Below, piece by piece: positions 45,414 through 55,246 of a stretch of DNA of 64,000 nucleotides. The stretch comes from Desulfobacteraceae bacterium. GTDB taxonomy: Bacteria; Desulfobacterota; Desulfobacteria; Desulfobacterales; SKZT01. The stretch's first letter is position 1, and each line of letters opens with the position of its first letter. The stretch spans positions 34,100 to 98,099 of the forward strand of contig JAABTQ010000013.1 of assembly GCA_011389745.1 (NCBI GenBank). The letters run 5' to 3'. The position numbers and the translations under genes were made by a program. The notes beneath the pieces are model-generated. The model made no database searches. It saw only the letters and a list, made by a program, of their open reading frames with translations, and was not told where the DNA came from.

Positions 45414-47273
45414 TTATTCAACGGATGTCGTTGACTTTTCCTTTTTATCATCTTCTTCAAAATCATCGGGTTGCGAAAGTATGATTCCGGGTCTCATGGA
45501 AAGAATCAACTCGTCGAGTTCCTTTCCCAAGACGGTTTCTTTTTCCAGAAGCAAATCTGAAAGACTATGGAGAATATCTAAATTTTCTTTCAAAACTTTT
45601 TTTGCACGATTATAGCTGTTTTTAATCAGGCGATTGATTTCCTCGTCTATTTTTTTAGCGGTTTCCTCGGAGTAATCCCGGTGCTGGGCAATCTCCCGGC
45701 CCAGAAAAATTTGCTCTTCTCCTTTGGAAAAGCTCATGGGTCCGAGTTCGCTCATTCCCCAGTTTCGTACCATGTGCTGAGCCAGTTCAGTGGCTCTTTT
45801 GATATCATTAGAAGCACCGGTACTGATTCGGTTGAATACGATTTCTTCAGCCACTCGTCCTGCAAATGCAATGGCAAGTTCGGCCTCTAACTGATCCTTG
45901 TATTTAAAGTCTCTTTCCTCGGGTAAAAACCATGTCACACCGGCAGCACGGCCTCTTGGGATAATGGTGATTTTATTGACTGTGTCTGTTCCGGGTAGAA
46001 ATCTTGCCACCAGGGCATGGCCACCTTCGTGGTAGGCGGTCGTTTTTCTGTCCTCATCCCTGACGACTTTGGACTTTCGCTCCAGGCCCATGTAAACTTT
46101 ATCTTTGGCATCCTCGAAGTCCACCATTTCAATTTTTTCTTTGTTTCTTTTGGCTCCAAGCAGTGCGGCTTCGTTAACCAGATTTTCTAAATCCGCACCT
46201 GAAAAACCAGGGGTTCCTTTGGCCAAAACAATCGCGTCCACATCGGAAGCTAAAGGAACTCGTTTCATATGTACCCGTAATATTTTTTCACGTCCCTTGA
46301 TATCAGGAAGAGAAACCACAACCTGGCGGTCAAAACGACCTGGTCGCAGAAGGGCGGGATCAAGAACATCCGGACGGTTCGTTGCTGAAATCAGGATAAC
46401 CCCTTCGTTGGATTCAAAGCCGTCCATTTCAACCAGAAGCTGATTCAGGGTCTGTTCACGCTCATCATGACCGCCTCCTAATCCTGCCCCGCGATGACGC
46501 CCCACCGCATCGATTTCATCAATGAAAATAATACAAGGTGCGTTCTTTTTCCCCTGCACGAAAAGATCACGAACACGAGATGCCCCAACTCCCACAAACA
46601 TCTCGACAAAATCCGAACCACTGATGGAATAAAAGGGAACTCCCGCCTCACCTGCAATTGCCCTTGCCAAAAGGGTTTTCCCAGTGCCTGGGGGACCCAT
46701 CAATAATACACCTTTGGGGATTCTTCCTCCCAACCGCGTAAATTTTTTAGGATCGCTCAAAAACTCGACAATCTCACTGAGTTCTTCTTTGGCTTCGTCA
46801 ATTCCGGCTACATCTTCAAAGGTTACCTTGGCCTGTTGATCGGACAACAGCCTGGCTCTGCTTTTACCAAATGAGAGGGCTTTACCGCCACCCGATTGCA
46901 TTTGTCTCATGAAAAATATCCAAACCCCGATGAGAATGATCATGGGAAACCACGAAATCAGCAGCGACATGTACCACGGAGATTCGGCTTCCGGTTTTGC
47001 CTTGATCGCCACTCCTTTTCCGCGAAGTGTATCAATCAGGCTGGCATCTTGCGGAGCATAAACTTTGAATTTGGATCGATCACGGTCCGTAACTAAAAGT
47101 TCCTGGCCCTGGATTACCACTTCCGTGATCTGCTCCGACTCCACCATATATAAGAATTCCGAATAACTTATATCGGTTTCTGTCAAGTGTTGCTGGTTAA
47201 AAAGATTATAAAGCATGATCATCATCAGAGTGATGACAAGCCATAGTGCCATGTTTTTATAAAAAGGATTCAA
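45414..47273 (-). CDS. ftsH: ATP-dependent zinc metalloprotease FtsH
   Basis: A 619-residue membrane AAA+ protease. Two transmembrane helices (about 8-26 and 102-122) flank a periplasmic domain. The AAA module has Walker A GPPGTGKT (193-200), Walker B '[11 protein letters not shown]' and an SRH with two arginines. The M41 peptidase has the zinc motif HEGGH (415-419). It degrades misfolded membrane proteins and regulators such as RpoH and LpxC in E. coli; RpoH is encoded 12.6 kb downstream here. It is 95 bases after tilS on the same strand. Confidence 0.97.
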   Translation of the reverse strand: MNPFYKNMALWLVITLMMIMLYNLFNQQHLTETDISYSEFLYMVESEQITEVVIQGQELLVTDRDRSKFKVYAPQDASLIDTLRGKGVAIKAKPEAESPWYMSLLISWFPMIILIGVWIFFMRQMQSGGGKALSFGKSRARLLSDQQAKVTFEDVAGIDEAKEELSEIVEFLSDPKKFTRLGGRIPKGVLLMGPPGTGKTLLARAIAGEAGVPFYSISGSDFVEMFVGVGASRVRDLFVQGKKNAPCIIFIDEIDAVGRHRGAGLGGGHDEREQTLNQLLVEMDGFESNEGVILISATNRPDVLDPALLRPGRFDRQVVVSLPDIKGREKILRVHMKRVPLASDVDAIVLAKGTPGFSGADLENLVNEAALLGAKRNKEKIEMVDFEDAKDKVYMGLERKSKVVRDEDRKTTAYHEGGHALVARFLPGTDTVNKITIIPRGRAAGVTWFLPEERDFKYKDQLEAELAIAFAGRVAEEIVFNRISTGASNDIKRATELAQHMVRNWGMSELGPMSFSKGEEQIFLGREIAQHRDYSEETAKKIDEEINRLIKNSYNRAKKVLKENLDILHSLSDLLLEKETVLGKELDELILSMRPGIILSQPDDFEEDDKKEKSTTSVE

Positions 47274-47368
47274 ATATTACCTCCCAATTTGCATAACGTG
47301 CATGAAATAATAGATTGCAAATATATATTTTAAACATTTTAAAAATTTAGGCAAGAAAAACTTATCCT

Positions 47369-48835
47369 CTATAGTTCTGATCTCCTAAGCAATCTTACTT
47401 TAAGGACCTTTTGCGTGGAAGATTTTATTTTAACAGAGTCGTCTATCTGGTATCCGGCTACCCATATTATTTTTCCTGAGCATTCCAGAATGGGGATGTT
47501 TTTTCTATGAGAAAAAGGCACCTTGTTGTTGATAAAAAATTTTTTAAGCTTTTGAAACCCTGATAATCCTAATGGCCTGAAACGATCACCAGGACGAAAA
47601 GAACGAACAAGAAGAGGGTAACATAAAGAGACCATATCCATATATGCTTCTTTTGGATCTGTGACGGCATAAGAATTTGATTTTTTCAACCATGAAACCT
47701 CGCGTGAAGATAGTTCCGTCAAATGAATCAACTGGTCTGTTTCCCTGATAAAAACCGTTTGAGGATTGGTAATTATGTATTCAAACCATGTCTGCTGAAT
47801 CCCGTTCCGACTTGTGTGATTTTTGATTCGGCCTTTGTTTTTTCGGCGGACTATTTCCAGTGTATTATTTTTACGTTTGATCCGCACCGGACCGGGAAAA
47901 TCCAACTGAAATGTTTTGTTTTCCGAATTAATTAATTCCAAAACAGCATCCATATGCCTGAATCCAACACCATGCAGATTGCCTTTGACTTCGAATACGG
48001 CCTTACGAATGATTCGTCTTGCAGCTGCTATAGGTATTTTTTTCAATTCCGGAATCAATAGCCTGATATTAGAATTGTCTCCCGGCGATTGAATCTCCTG
48101 AAAAAGCGGATCTACCACTGTATCAAGCCAGTTTTGTTCATCTCTGATTATTTCAGCCGTCTGGTTTAAGTTCGCAACGATTTCAGAATTATACTCCGAT
48201 GCAAGCAAAGGAATGAGACGATGGCGGATTCGATTTCGGAGAAACTGTGGGTCCATATTGGAAGAATCCGTGATATGGGCAATATTTTCGGATTGAAGAA
48301 AATATTCGATATCTGAGCGGCTGATATTTATCAGGGGCCGAATGACCATGCCTCTTTTGGGAGGAATACCTGAAATCCCCTGGGGTCCGCTTCCCCTGAG
48401 GATATTGATCAAAACGGTTTCCGCCATGTCATCTTTTTGATGCCCAAGTGCGATTTTGTCAAAACCTTTTTCGCGGGCCGTTTCATTTAAAAATTTATGA
48501 CGAAGGATTCTTCCTGCCTCCTCTGTGGATAATTTATGATGTATCGAGAATTCTTTCACATCTGTCTTTTTACTAAAGCAGGGCAAATTTAAATTTTTAG
48601 CAACAGATACAACAAACTCAGCGTCACGATCTGATTCTGCGCCTCGCATACCATGGTTAAAATGGACGATTCCCATACGAAGATCAAATTCAGGCGAATA
48701 TTTCAACAGAATATGAAGCAGTGCAATGGAATCAGCACCACCGGAAACAGCTGCCAGCACCGCATCACCAGACTTAATCATGGAGTGTTGTATTATCGTG
48801 GCTTTTACTGCTTTTATCAGCCCTGTGGTTTTCAT
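47369..48835 (-). CDS. tilS: tRNA(Ile)-lysidine synthase
   Basis: A 488-residue PP-loop ATPase that converts C34 of tRNA-Ile(CAU) to lysidine, so that it reads AUA. The PP-loop is SGGADS (31-36). Residues up to about 225 form the catalytic N-domain ('NHGMRGAESD', 'LGHQKDDMAET'). A middle linker follows, and the C-terminal TilS_C domain ('FRPGDRFRPLG', 'KVPFSHRKNIP') is complete. A GTG at 48841 lies in frame, but AAGGAA is correctly spaced for the ATG at 48835. It is divergent from the SRP RNA gene. Confidence 0.95.
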   Translation of the reverse strand: MKTTGLIKAVKATIIQHSMIKSGDAVLAAVSGGADSIALLHILLKYSPEFDLRMGIVHFNHGMRGAESDRDAEFVVSVAKNLNLPCFSKKTDVKEFSIHHKLSTEEAGRILRHKFLNETAREKGFDKIALGHQKDDMAETVLINILRGSGPQGISGIPPKRGMVIRPLINISRSDIEYFLQSENIAHITDSSNMDPQFLRNRIRHRLIPLLASEYNSEIVANLNQTAEIIRDEQNWLDTVVDPLFQEIQSPGDNSNIRLLIPELKKIPIAAARRIIRKAVFEVKGNLHGVGFRHMDAVLELINSENKTFQLDFPGPVRIKRKNNTLEIVRRKNKGRIKNHTSRNGIQQTWFEYIITNPQTVFIRETDQLIHLTELSSREVSWLKKSNSYAVTDPKEAYMDMVSLCYPLLVRSFRPGDRFRPLGLSGFQKLKKFFINNKVPFSHRKNIPILECSGKIIWVAGYQIDDSVKIKSSTQKVLKVRLLRRSEL

Positions 48836-48873
48836 CCGCACAAGTTCCTTATAATTTGGTACATTCTTTTTCC

Positions 48874-48902
48874 TTGATAATTTTTTTTGAATCCGATATC
48901 TT
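48874..48902 (+). promoter_or_regulatory. Promoter of the SRP RNA gene
   Basis: TTGATA (48874-48879), a 17-base spacer, and TATCTT (48897-48902). Transcription would begin at about 48909-48911, which is exactly the 5' end deduced from pairing of the RNA termini. Confidence 0.6.
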
Positions 48903-48910
48903 ATCTGACA

Positions 48911-49159
48911 GTTGTGCTAAGCGGGGAGCTAGCGGTGCCCTGTACCCGAAATCCGCTTAATGCGGGGCTGAATTCCCTCTCGAGGATTTGCAGCCGATAG
49001 TCATGAGTCACTATGATCGGCCGCCGCGCAACAGACGGTCTCGAACCTCGTCAGGTCCGGAAGGAAGCAGCGATAAGGGATGCGGTCTGTGTCGTGGATC
49101 GATTCCGATACAGTCAGTGGCTTATCCATTCGGATGAAATTCGACAGAGGGTGCACAAC
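48911..49159 (+). ncRNA. ffs: Signal recognition particle RNA, large bacterial type
   Basis: About 249 nt. The universally conserved domain IV, the Ffh-binding loop, is plain (GTCCGGAAGGAAGCAGC at about 49056-49072). The 5' portion contains the Alu-domain pattern known from Bacillus-type SRP RNA (GGGGAGCTAGCGGTGCCCTG, then CCGAAATCCGC), and the 3' part ends with TCGACAGAGGGTGCAC. The termini pair perfectly: GTTGTGC (48911-48917) with GCACAAC (49153-49159). It is thus the long Alu-containing form rather than the 114-nt 4.5S RNA of enterobacteria. It targets membrane and secreted proteins co-translationally with Ffh. Confidence 0.92.
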
Positions 49160-49514
49160 GTTTACTTTAAATTGGTAAAATTTTCGAAAACCTGTCAATA
49201 AACTAACTTATCCTATCACATAACCATTCAAATAGCACCACTAAGCTTTATCAGAAAACATCAAATTTAAACAATATGTCATAGCCCTTCACAACTGCTG
49301 CCAAAAATCCAAAATTATCAGTAAATTGCGATCTTCTTGACAAGCTTGCATATAGTATTATTTTCTCAACAATTTTAAAGGGTTTAACCATAGAGTCGTT
49401 CTCTCTTAGTCATTTTTGTTTAAATAGCGGAAATTTTGAAATATTTGAAACACTGTCCATTGATTTTATTAAAAAAGTAATTAAAAACAAAAGTAAGGAT
49501 AAGAGGAAGAAAGG
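49160..49514. other. Intergenic region upstream of grpE
   Basis: A 355-base AT-rich spacer with no gene. TTGACA at 49337-49342 followed by the AT-rich TATAGTATTATT may be a promoter for grpE-dnaK, but the spacing is poor. I do not see a CIRCE element (TTAGCACTC-N9-GAGTGCTAA); control by RpoH is more likely than by HrcA, but no classical sigma-32 site can be fixed. Confidence 0.35.
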
Positions 49515-50186
49515 ATGCCGGAAAAAAAAAATATAGAAATTCAAACAGAAGATTCTGAAGACCGGGACCACGGACAAGAGATACCTGAGAATCAGTCCAA
49601 CCTTGAAAATACTCAAAAAACAACTCAAGAAAACAATACACCTGGTGAGGAAACCTCTGAAGAAAAACTGTCTGATCCGATAAAAAAAATGGAGACCAGG
49701 ATTGAAGAATTGGAAAAAGAGGTTGAGGCCAACTACGACAGATTTATCAGGGTGACAGCGGATTTTGAAAATTACAAGAAACGAACAGTCCGTGAAATGA
49801 GCGACTTAAGAAAGTTTGCAAATGAAAATATCCTAAGAGATATGCTGTCGGTGGTGGACAACCTTGAGCGAGCAATTGAATCAGGTTCAAAGCATGACAG
49901 TGAAAAGCAGACTATACTTGAAGGTGTGGAAATTACATTAAAAGATTTATCTAGGATGTTTGAAAAATATGGGGTTAAAGATTTCAAGGCTGAGGGTGAG
50001 CCTTTTGATCCGGTTTTTCATCAGGCCATGATGCAAGAGAAAACCAATGATTATCCGGACAACACTGTTCTGAACGAGTTCCAAAAAGGTTACACAATTC
50101 ATGAGCGCCTTTTAAGACCTGCAATGGTGGTTGTAGCAAGGAATGCATCAGATAAGCAAAGTGATGAAACAGATGAATCGAATTAA
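49515..50186 (+). CDS. grpE: Nucleotide exchange factor GrpE
   Basis: A 223-residue co-chaperone. The acidic, Glu/Asn/Thr-rich first 60 residues are disordered. A long coiled coil follows (about 60-110, 'RIEELEKEVEANYDRFIRVTADFENYKKR'-type), then the beta-domain ending 'GYTIHERLLRPAMVVVA', the GrpE signature. It exchanges ADP for ATP on DnaK, encoded 68 bases downstream. AGGA and AAGG upstream provide a ribosome binding site. Confidence 0.95.
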   Translation: MPEKKNIEIQTEDSEDRDHGQEIPENQSNLENTQKTTQENNTPGEETSEEKLSDPIKKMETRIEELEKEVEANYDRFIRVTADFENYKKRTVREMSDLRKFANENILRDMLSVVDNLERAIESGSKHDSEKQTILEGVEITLKDLSRMFEKYGVKDFKAEGEPFDPVFHQAMMQEKTNDYPDNTVLNEFQKGYTIHERLLRPAMVVVARNASDKQSDETDESN

Positions 50187-50254
50187 ACTAACGGGAAATA
50201 ATAAATATCCCGATCTAAAAAATTCTTTAAGAAAGGAAGTTTAAGGAGGAACGT

Positions 50255-52183
50255 ATGGGAAAAGTAATCGGAATTGATTTGGGCACAACCAATTCATGTG
50301 CCGCTATTATGGAGGGTGGAGACGCAAATGTAATTACCAACGCCGAAGGCGGTAGAACCACCCCTTCAGTTGTGGCGATTTCCGAAGATGGGAAACGTTT
50401 GGTAGGGCAGATTGCTAAAAGGCAATCGATCACAAACCCTGAAAACACCGTTTTCGGGGTAAAAAGGCTTATTGGGCGAAGATTTAACTCACCTGAAATC
50501 CAAAAAGACAAAAAGATTTTGCCCTATAAGATTGAAGAGGCATCCAATGGTGATGTTAAAATCAACATCAGGGGAAAACAGTTCAGTCCTGCGGAGATAT
50601 CTTCATTCATTCTGGCTCATATCAAGAGTTATGTGGAAGACTATCTTGGAGAAAAAGTCACTGATGCCGTCATCACGGTTCCGGCTTACTTTAATGATAG
50701 CCAGCGCCAGGCAACAAAGGACGCGGGCAAGATTGCAGGATTAAATGTTCTTCGCATAATAAATGAGCCGACAGCTGCTTCCCTGGCTTATGGTCTGGAT
50801 AAAAAGAAAGATGAAAAAATCGCCGTATTCGACTTGGGGGGCGGCACCTTTGATATTTCGATTCTGGAAATCGGCGAAGGCGTATTTGAAGTCAAATCCA
50901 CCAATGGGGATACCCATCTGGGTGGGGAAGATTTTGACCTGCGGGTGATAGACTATCTGGCCGATGAATTCAAAAAGGATCAGGGCATTGACATTCGAAA
51001 TGACAAAATGGCTCTTCAGCGGTTAAAAGAAGCTGCGGAAAAGGCCAAGATGGAACTTTCCAGTTCTCTGGAAACGGATGTTAATTTACCTTTTATTACA
51101 GCCGACTCCAGTGGTCCGAAACATATGAACATCCGAATTACCAGGGCAAAACTCGAATCCCTGGTCAGTGACCTTCTCGACAAACTGGAAGGGCCCTGCA
51201 GAACCGCCTTGAAAGATTCAGGACTGAGTGCCAAAGAAATCGACGAGGTTATTTTGGTAGGCGGTATGACCCGTATGCCGGCGGTTCAGGAGAGGGTACA
51301 GAAAATTTTTGAAAAAGTGCCCCACAAAGGAGTCAATCCTGACGAAGTTGTGGCTGTTGGTGCGGCTATCCAGGGTGGTGTGCTAAAAGGCGATGTAAAG
51401 GATGTTCTGTTGCTTGATGTCACCCCGCTATCTCTTGGAATTGAGACCCTGGGTGGTATTATGACCAAACTGATCGAAAAAAATACCACCATACCCACAA
51501 AGAAAAGTCAGGTGTTTTCCACGGCTGCTGATAACCAGCCCGCGGTCTCGATTCATGTACTGCAGGGTGAACGCGAGATGGCCGGGCACAATAAAACCCT
51601 GGGAAGATTCGAACTTGTTGGGATTCCGCCTGCTCCAAGGGGTGTGCCGCAAATCGAGGTTACTTTTGATATAGATGCCAATGGAATTGTCAATGTATCG
51701 GCCAAAGACCTTGCCACCGCAAAGGAGCAATCCATTCAGATCACCGCATCAAGCGGTTTGTCCAAGGAAGAAATCGATCAGTTGGTCAAAGATGCTGAAT
51801 TGCATTCAGAGGAAGACAAAAAAACCAAAGAATTGGTAGAGTCCCGCAACCAGGCGGATTCCTTGATCTATGCCACCGAAAAATCAATCAAGGATCTTGG
51901 TGAAAAAGTGGATGCATCCACCAGGTCCAATATTGAATCGGCCATTGAAAAGCTTAGGAAGTCCATGGAAGGCAGTGATGCCGGTGAAATCCGACGGCTT
52001 AGCGAGGAGTTGACCCAGGCTTCCCATAAGCTTGCAGAGGCCATGTATCAGAAGGCTTCAGGTGCTTCGGGAGCACATCCGGGTGCAGGGGGTGAAGAGG
52101 CGGCCGGGTCCGCAGGGCGTGGTCCTTCAGATGACGATGTTGTTGATGCCGATTTCGAAGAGGTTAAAGAAGACAAGAAATAA
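50255..52183 (+). CDS. dnaK: Molecular chaperone DnaK (Hsp70)
   Basis: A 642-residue Hsp70. The ATPase domain (1-385) begins '[10 protein letters not shown]' and contains '[14 protein letters not shown]' and '[14 protein letters not shown]'. The linker [12 protein letters not shown] is normal. The substrate domain and lid follow, with a Gly/Ala-rich tail and the terminal acidic motif '[12 protein letters not shown]'. It folds and protects proteins with GrpE and DnaJ; dnaJ is not adjacent here. A strong AAGGAGGAA is upstream, and a perfect terminator follows. Confidence 0.98.
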   Translation: MGKVIGIDLGTTNSCAAIMEGGDANVITNAEGGRTTPSVVAISEDGKRLVGQIAKRQSITNPENTVFGVKRLIGRRFNSPEIQKDKKILPYKIEEASNGDVKINIRGKQFSPAEISSFILAHIKSYVEDYLGEKVTDAVITVPAYFNDSQRQATKDAGKIAGLNVLRIINEPTAASLAYGLDKKKDEKIAVFDLGGGTFDISILEIGEGVFEVKSTNGDTHLGGEDFDLRVIDYLADEFKKDQGIDIRNDKMALQRLKEAAEKAKMELSSSLETDVNLPFITADSSGPKHMNIRITRAKLESLVSDLLDKLEGPCRTALKDSGLSAKEIDEVILVGGMTRMPAVQERVQKIFEKVPHKGVNPDEVVAVGAAIQGGVLKGDVKDVLLLDVTPLSLGIETLGGIMTKLIEKNTTIPTKKSQVFSTAADNQPAVSIHVLQGEREMAGHNKTLGRFELVGIPPAPRGVPQIEVTFDIDANGIVNVSAKDLATAKEQSIQITASSGLSKEEIDQLVKDAELHSEEDKKTKELVESRNQADSLIYATEKSIKDLGEKVDASTRSNIESAIEKLRKSMEGSDAGEIRRLSEELTQASHKLAEAMYQKASGASGAHPGAGGEEAAGSAGRGPSDDDVVDADFEEVKEDKK

Positions 52184-52202
52184 TATCGCCCTCTTTAAAA
52201 CC

Positions 52203-52244
52203 AAATCCCGTGATGCATATTTTTTGCATCACGGGATTTTTTTT
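52203..52244 (+). terminator. Rho-independent terminator after dnaK
   Basis: A perfect 15-bp stem (AAATCCCGTGATGCA at 52203-52217, its complement at 52225-52239) with a seven-base loop (TATTTTT), running into eight T residues. It ends the grpE-dnaK transcript. Confidence 0.95.
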
Positions 52245-52376
52245 ACCACTGACCGGTTTCCGGCAGGATATGTTCGTTCAAATCCGGCTTGACCATTTCT
52301 GATAGCTTTGGTAATTATTCCAAATAATTATTTGTGCTGATTTAAATTAAAAACCTGAACATGAAACAAAAACATT

Positions 52377-53951
52377 ATGTTGATTACGGATATTCTTGAA
52401 AAAAACGCCAGGCTATATGGCAAGGAAATCGCACTTATAGAACGCGAACCTGCAAAAAATTTGCGCAGACAAATCACCTGGGCGGAGTTTGATGCTCAGG
52501 CCGATCGTGTGGCTCAGGCCCTTATCGCGACGGGGATTCAAAAGGGAGATAAGGTGGTTCAATTAATGATGAACTGCCTTGAATGGCTTCCGGTATATTT
52601 TGGTATTTTAAGAACCGGTGCATGGGCGGTTCCCCTGAACTTTCGGTTTCAGGCAAAAGATATTCTTTATTGTGCGGAAATATCCGAAGCCAAAGCCGTT
52701 TTTTTCGGTCCCGAATTTATCGATCGAATCGAAAAAATCAGATACAAGCTCGATGCGATGGTCAAGACGTATATTTTCACAGGCCCTGAACATTTAAAGC
52801 CTGAAGGTACCCAAGGCATAGACAAAATACTATGGTCGGGCTGCTGTGAAAAACCTTGTGTCCCACTGGATCTTTCGGATGAAGCCGCGCTGTATTTCAC
52901 CTCGGGAACCACCGGAAAACCAAAAGCAGTGCTGCTGTCCCACCGTAATCTGGAATTTTCCTGCAAAGTGGAAAACCACCATCACAATCAAACCCATGAA
53001 GACAACTTTCTTTGTATCCCGCCACTGTATCATACCGGTGCAAAAATGCACTGGTTCGGCAATTTTATCGCCGGAGCCAAATCGGTTATTTTAAAAGGGG
53101 TCAGGCCTGAATGGATACTCGAAACCGTTTCTCAGGAACGTGTCACCATTGTTTGGCTGCTCGTTCCCTGGGCACATGACATCCTGATTGCCGTTGAAAA
53201 TGGCGAGATCAACTTAAAGAATTATCGCCTAGACCAATGGCGTCTGATGCATATCGGCGCCCAACCGGTGCCGCCGGCATTGATCAAAAAATGGAAACAG
53301 GTTTTTCCCCACCATCAGTATGACACCAACTATGGGCTTACGGAAGCCACTGGACCCGGTTGCGTTCATCTTGGGCTTTCCAATACCGACAAAGTCGGTG
53401 CTATCGGAATTCCGGGATTTAACTGGCAATGCCGTATCCTTGACAGCCGGCTCAAGCCACTTTCCAATGGTGATCCAGGAGAACTTGCCGTTCGGGGGCC
53501 CGGGGTGATGAAAGAATACTATAAAAACCCTGATGCCACTGCCGCAAGTATAGTTGACGGATGGCTGCTCACCGGAGACATCGCCCGCATGGATTCAAAT
53601 GGCTTTTTATGGCTGGTGGATCGTAAAAAAGACGTTATTATTACCGGCGGAGAAAATATTTTCCCGGTGGAAATCGAATCCTTTTTTATGGACCATGAAT
53701 GTATTCAGGATATTGCAGTGATCGGTTTGCCGGATGAGCGTCTTGGAGAAATCGTGGCTGCAATCATTAAAGTCAAGCCCTGTAAAGAACTTACCGAACA
53801 AGAGCTTATTCGATTTTCCGAAAAGCTCCCGCGCTATCAGAGACCCAGAAAATTTTTTTTCGATGATGTTCCCAGAAATCCGACCGGCAAAATCGAAAAA
53901 CCTAAGTTGAGAAAAAAGTATGCCGGAAGAACCGAAAGTCTGCAGATTTAA
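52377..53951 (+). CDS. Acyl-CoA synthetase (AMP-forming, class I adenylate-forming)
   Basis: A 524-residue enzyme activating a carboxylic acid to its CoA thioester through an acyl-adenylate. P-loop-like motif YFTSGTTGKPKAVLLSH (about 178-194), 'NYGLTEATGPG' (A5), 'TGDIARMDSNGFLWLVDRKKD' (A7-A8 region) and the catalytic Lys motif NPTGKIEKPKL near the C-terminus are all present. The substrate (short- to long-chain fatty or aromatic acid) is not evident. The start at 52377 lacks a strong Shine-Dalgarno. It precedes the amino-acid transporter genes by about 170 bases, with a hairpin between. Confidence 0.9.
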   Translation: MLITDILEKNARLYGKEIALIEREPAKNLRRQITWAEFDAQADRVAQALIATGIQKGDKVVQLMMNCLEWLPVYFGILRTGAWAVPLNFRFQAKDILYCAEISEAKAVFFGPEFIDRIEKIRYKLDAMVKTYIFTGPEHLKPEGTQGIDKILWSGCCEKPCVPLDLSDEAALYFTSGTTGKPKAVLLSHRNLEFSCKVENHHHNQTHEDNFLCIPPLYHTGAKMHWFGNFIAGAKSVILKGVRPEWILETVSQERVTIVWLLVPWAHDILIAVENGEINLKNYRLDQWRLMHIGAQPVPPALIKKWKQVFPHHQYDTNYGLTEATGPGCVHLGLSNTDKVGAIGIPGFNWQCRILDSRLKPLSNGDPGELAVRGPGVMKEYYKNPDATAASIVDGWLLTGDIARMDSNGFLWLVDRKKDVIITGGENIFPVEIESFFMDHECIQDIAVIGLPDERLGEIVAAIIKVKPCKELTEQELIRFSEKLPRYQRPRKFFFDDVPRNPTGKIEKPKLRKKYAGRTESLQI

Positions 53952-53953
53952 AC

Positions 53954-53972
53954 AATCAGGAAAATCCTGATT
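53954..53972 (+). terminator. Weak terminator hairpin after the acyl-CoA synthetase gene
   Basis: AATCAGGA (53954-53961) pairs with TCCTGATT (53965-53972), leaving a three-base loop. It begins two bases after the stop codon but the following TCTGATAT is not a real T-tract. Confidence 0.35.
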
Positions 53973-54029
53973 TCTGATATAAAAACCACCTGTCCCATCA
54001 GTGATGAAAACCTTCAAAACGATTAATCG

Positions 54030-54059
54030 TTGACATACCATAAGTTTTTGGGCGATAGA
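54030..54059 (+). promoter_or_regulatory. Candidate promoter of the amino-acid transporter genes
   Basis: TTGACA (54030-54035) and, 18 bases on, GATAGA (54054-54059). The -35 is consensus, the -10 is poor. It is placed about 65 bases ahead of the binding-protein start codon. Confidence 0.35.
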
Positions 54060-54123
54060 TAAGCATTTGGGATGAAGAAAACATCTCTAAAAATAAACCC
54101 GAAAACGAAAGGAGATAGATCAG

Positions 54124-54882
54124 ATGCGAAAACTTTTCTCACTTTTTACCATTTTATTTATGACCATGGTTATTTTTACCGTCGGGCCGGTGATGGCTCA
54201 AAAAGAGTATATCAACGGCATTGACGCCAATTTTCCACCATTTGCCTATGTGGATAAAAACGGTGTTCCTGCAGGTTTTGACGTGGATGCCGTCAACTGG
54301 ATCGCTGAAAAGATGGGATTTAAGGTCACACATCGGCCCATGGAATGGAGTGGTATCATTGCAAGCCTTGAGGCGAAAAAAATTGATTTTATTGCTTCAG
54401 GCCTTTCCGTCACCGAAGAACGGGCCCAGAAAATTAATTACACCATACCCTACTGGGAAATCAAACAGGTTTTCGTGGTCAAAACCGACAATTCTTTGAC
54501 CGTTGATGAGATAAAAACCGGAGGAAAGCTGTTAGGTGTCCAAAGCGGTACTTCGGAGGCCAAATGGTTGAAAGATCAAATCGGCAAGGACGGTATTAAC
54601 TACACTTTGCGTATGTATGATTCGGCACCAATGGCTGTGGAGGATGTGATTAACGGCAGAATCGATGCAGCAGCCATGGATGATGCTCCGGCAGCCGATG
54701 CTGTTGGTAAAAAACCGGTAAAAATATTAGGGACTTTCGGCATGGATCCTGAAGATTTTGCTTACGGGGTCAACAAGGCAGATACCGAGTTGCTGGAACT
54801 GCTCAACAAAGGTATTGAAATGCTTATGGCCGATCCCTACTGGGATGAGTTGGTCAAAAAATATGAGCCCGGTGCTCACTAA
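54124..54882 (+). CDS. Polar amino-acid ABC transporter substrate-binding protein
   Basis: A 252-residue periplasmic binding protein of family 3. The signal peptide ends at about residue 24 (GPVMA/QKE). The mature part begins with the typical 'GIDANFPPFAYVDKNGVPAGFDVD' pattern and contains 'DFIASGLSVTEERAQ' and 'GVQSGTSEAKWL' motifs. It would bind a polar amino acid or similar compound; the ligand is not predictable. AAGGAG is upstream. It is the first gene of a transporter split by a 129-bp palindromic repeat from its permease and ATPase genes. Confidence 0.92.
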   Translation: MRKLFSLFTILFMTMVIFTVGPVMAQKEYINGIDANFPPFAYVDKNGVPAGFDVDAVNWIAEKMGFKVTHRPMEWSGIIASLEAKKIDFIASGLSVTEERAQKINYTIPYWEIKQVFVVKTDNSLTVDEIKTGGKLLGVQSGTSEAKWLKDQIGKDGINYTLRMYDSAPMAVEDVINGRIDAAAMDDAPAADAVGKKPVKILGTFGMDPEDFAYGVNKADTELLELLNKGIEMLMADPYWDELVKKYEPGAH

Positions 54883-55025
54883 TTAATGGTATTGAGTCAA
54901 CCCCCGATGTTGTAAAACAATAAGCATGTTGGCTTCAATCCGGCACATTTTTAAAGGGTCGAGTAGCTGAATGACCGCTCAATTTATTCCGGATATATCC
55001 ATTACCCTCAGGCAAGGCCCTAAGA

Positions 55026-55153
55026 AGTAATATGGTTTTTAGGCCTGAAAGGTCGTTACATATCAGCCCGGGGCAACGCCCCGGGAATGGATAAATAACG
55101 CTGCCCCAGGGCGTTGCCCTGGGCTGATATGTCTTGCGCCTTTAGCGCGTAAC
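55026..55153. repeat. Interspersed palindromic repeat, full A-B-B'-A' copy
   Basis: A dyad of about 128 bp in the gap between binding protein and permease genes. Unit A is a small hairpin (GGCCTGAAAGGTC), then GTTACATATCAG, then unit B, a GC-rich hairpin (CCCGGGGC-AAC-GCCCCGGG, 55067-55085). After a 19-base spacer the inverted series follows: B' (CCCAGGGC-GTT-GCCCTGGG, 55105-55123), CTGATATGT, A' (GCGCCTTTAGCGC) and GTAAC. The arms 55058-55085 and 55105-55132 match at 26 of 28 positions. Related copies lie at 58834 and 59263. It resembles REP/BIME or MITE-like elements and encodes nothing. Confidence 0.85.
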
Positions 55154-55246
55154 TTTGTATGCATAAACATATTTCGGGCATATATCGGTACGATTCTCGT
55201 TCCTACGCTGGGCGTGTCAAGCACTACTTAAATTAAGGTAGATTTA

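Noticed and set aside
49160..49514. CIRCE operator upstream of grpE-dnaK
   Set aside because: No TTAGCACTC/GAGTGCTAA pair is present, and hrcA is not adjacent.
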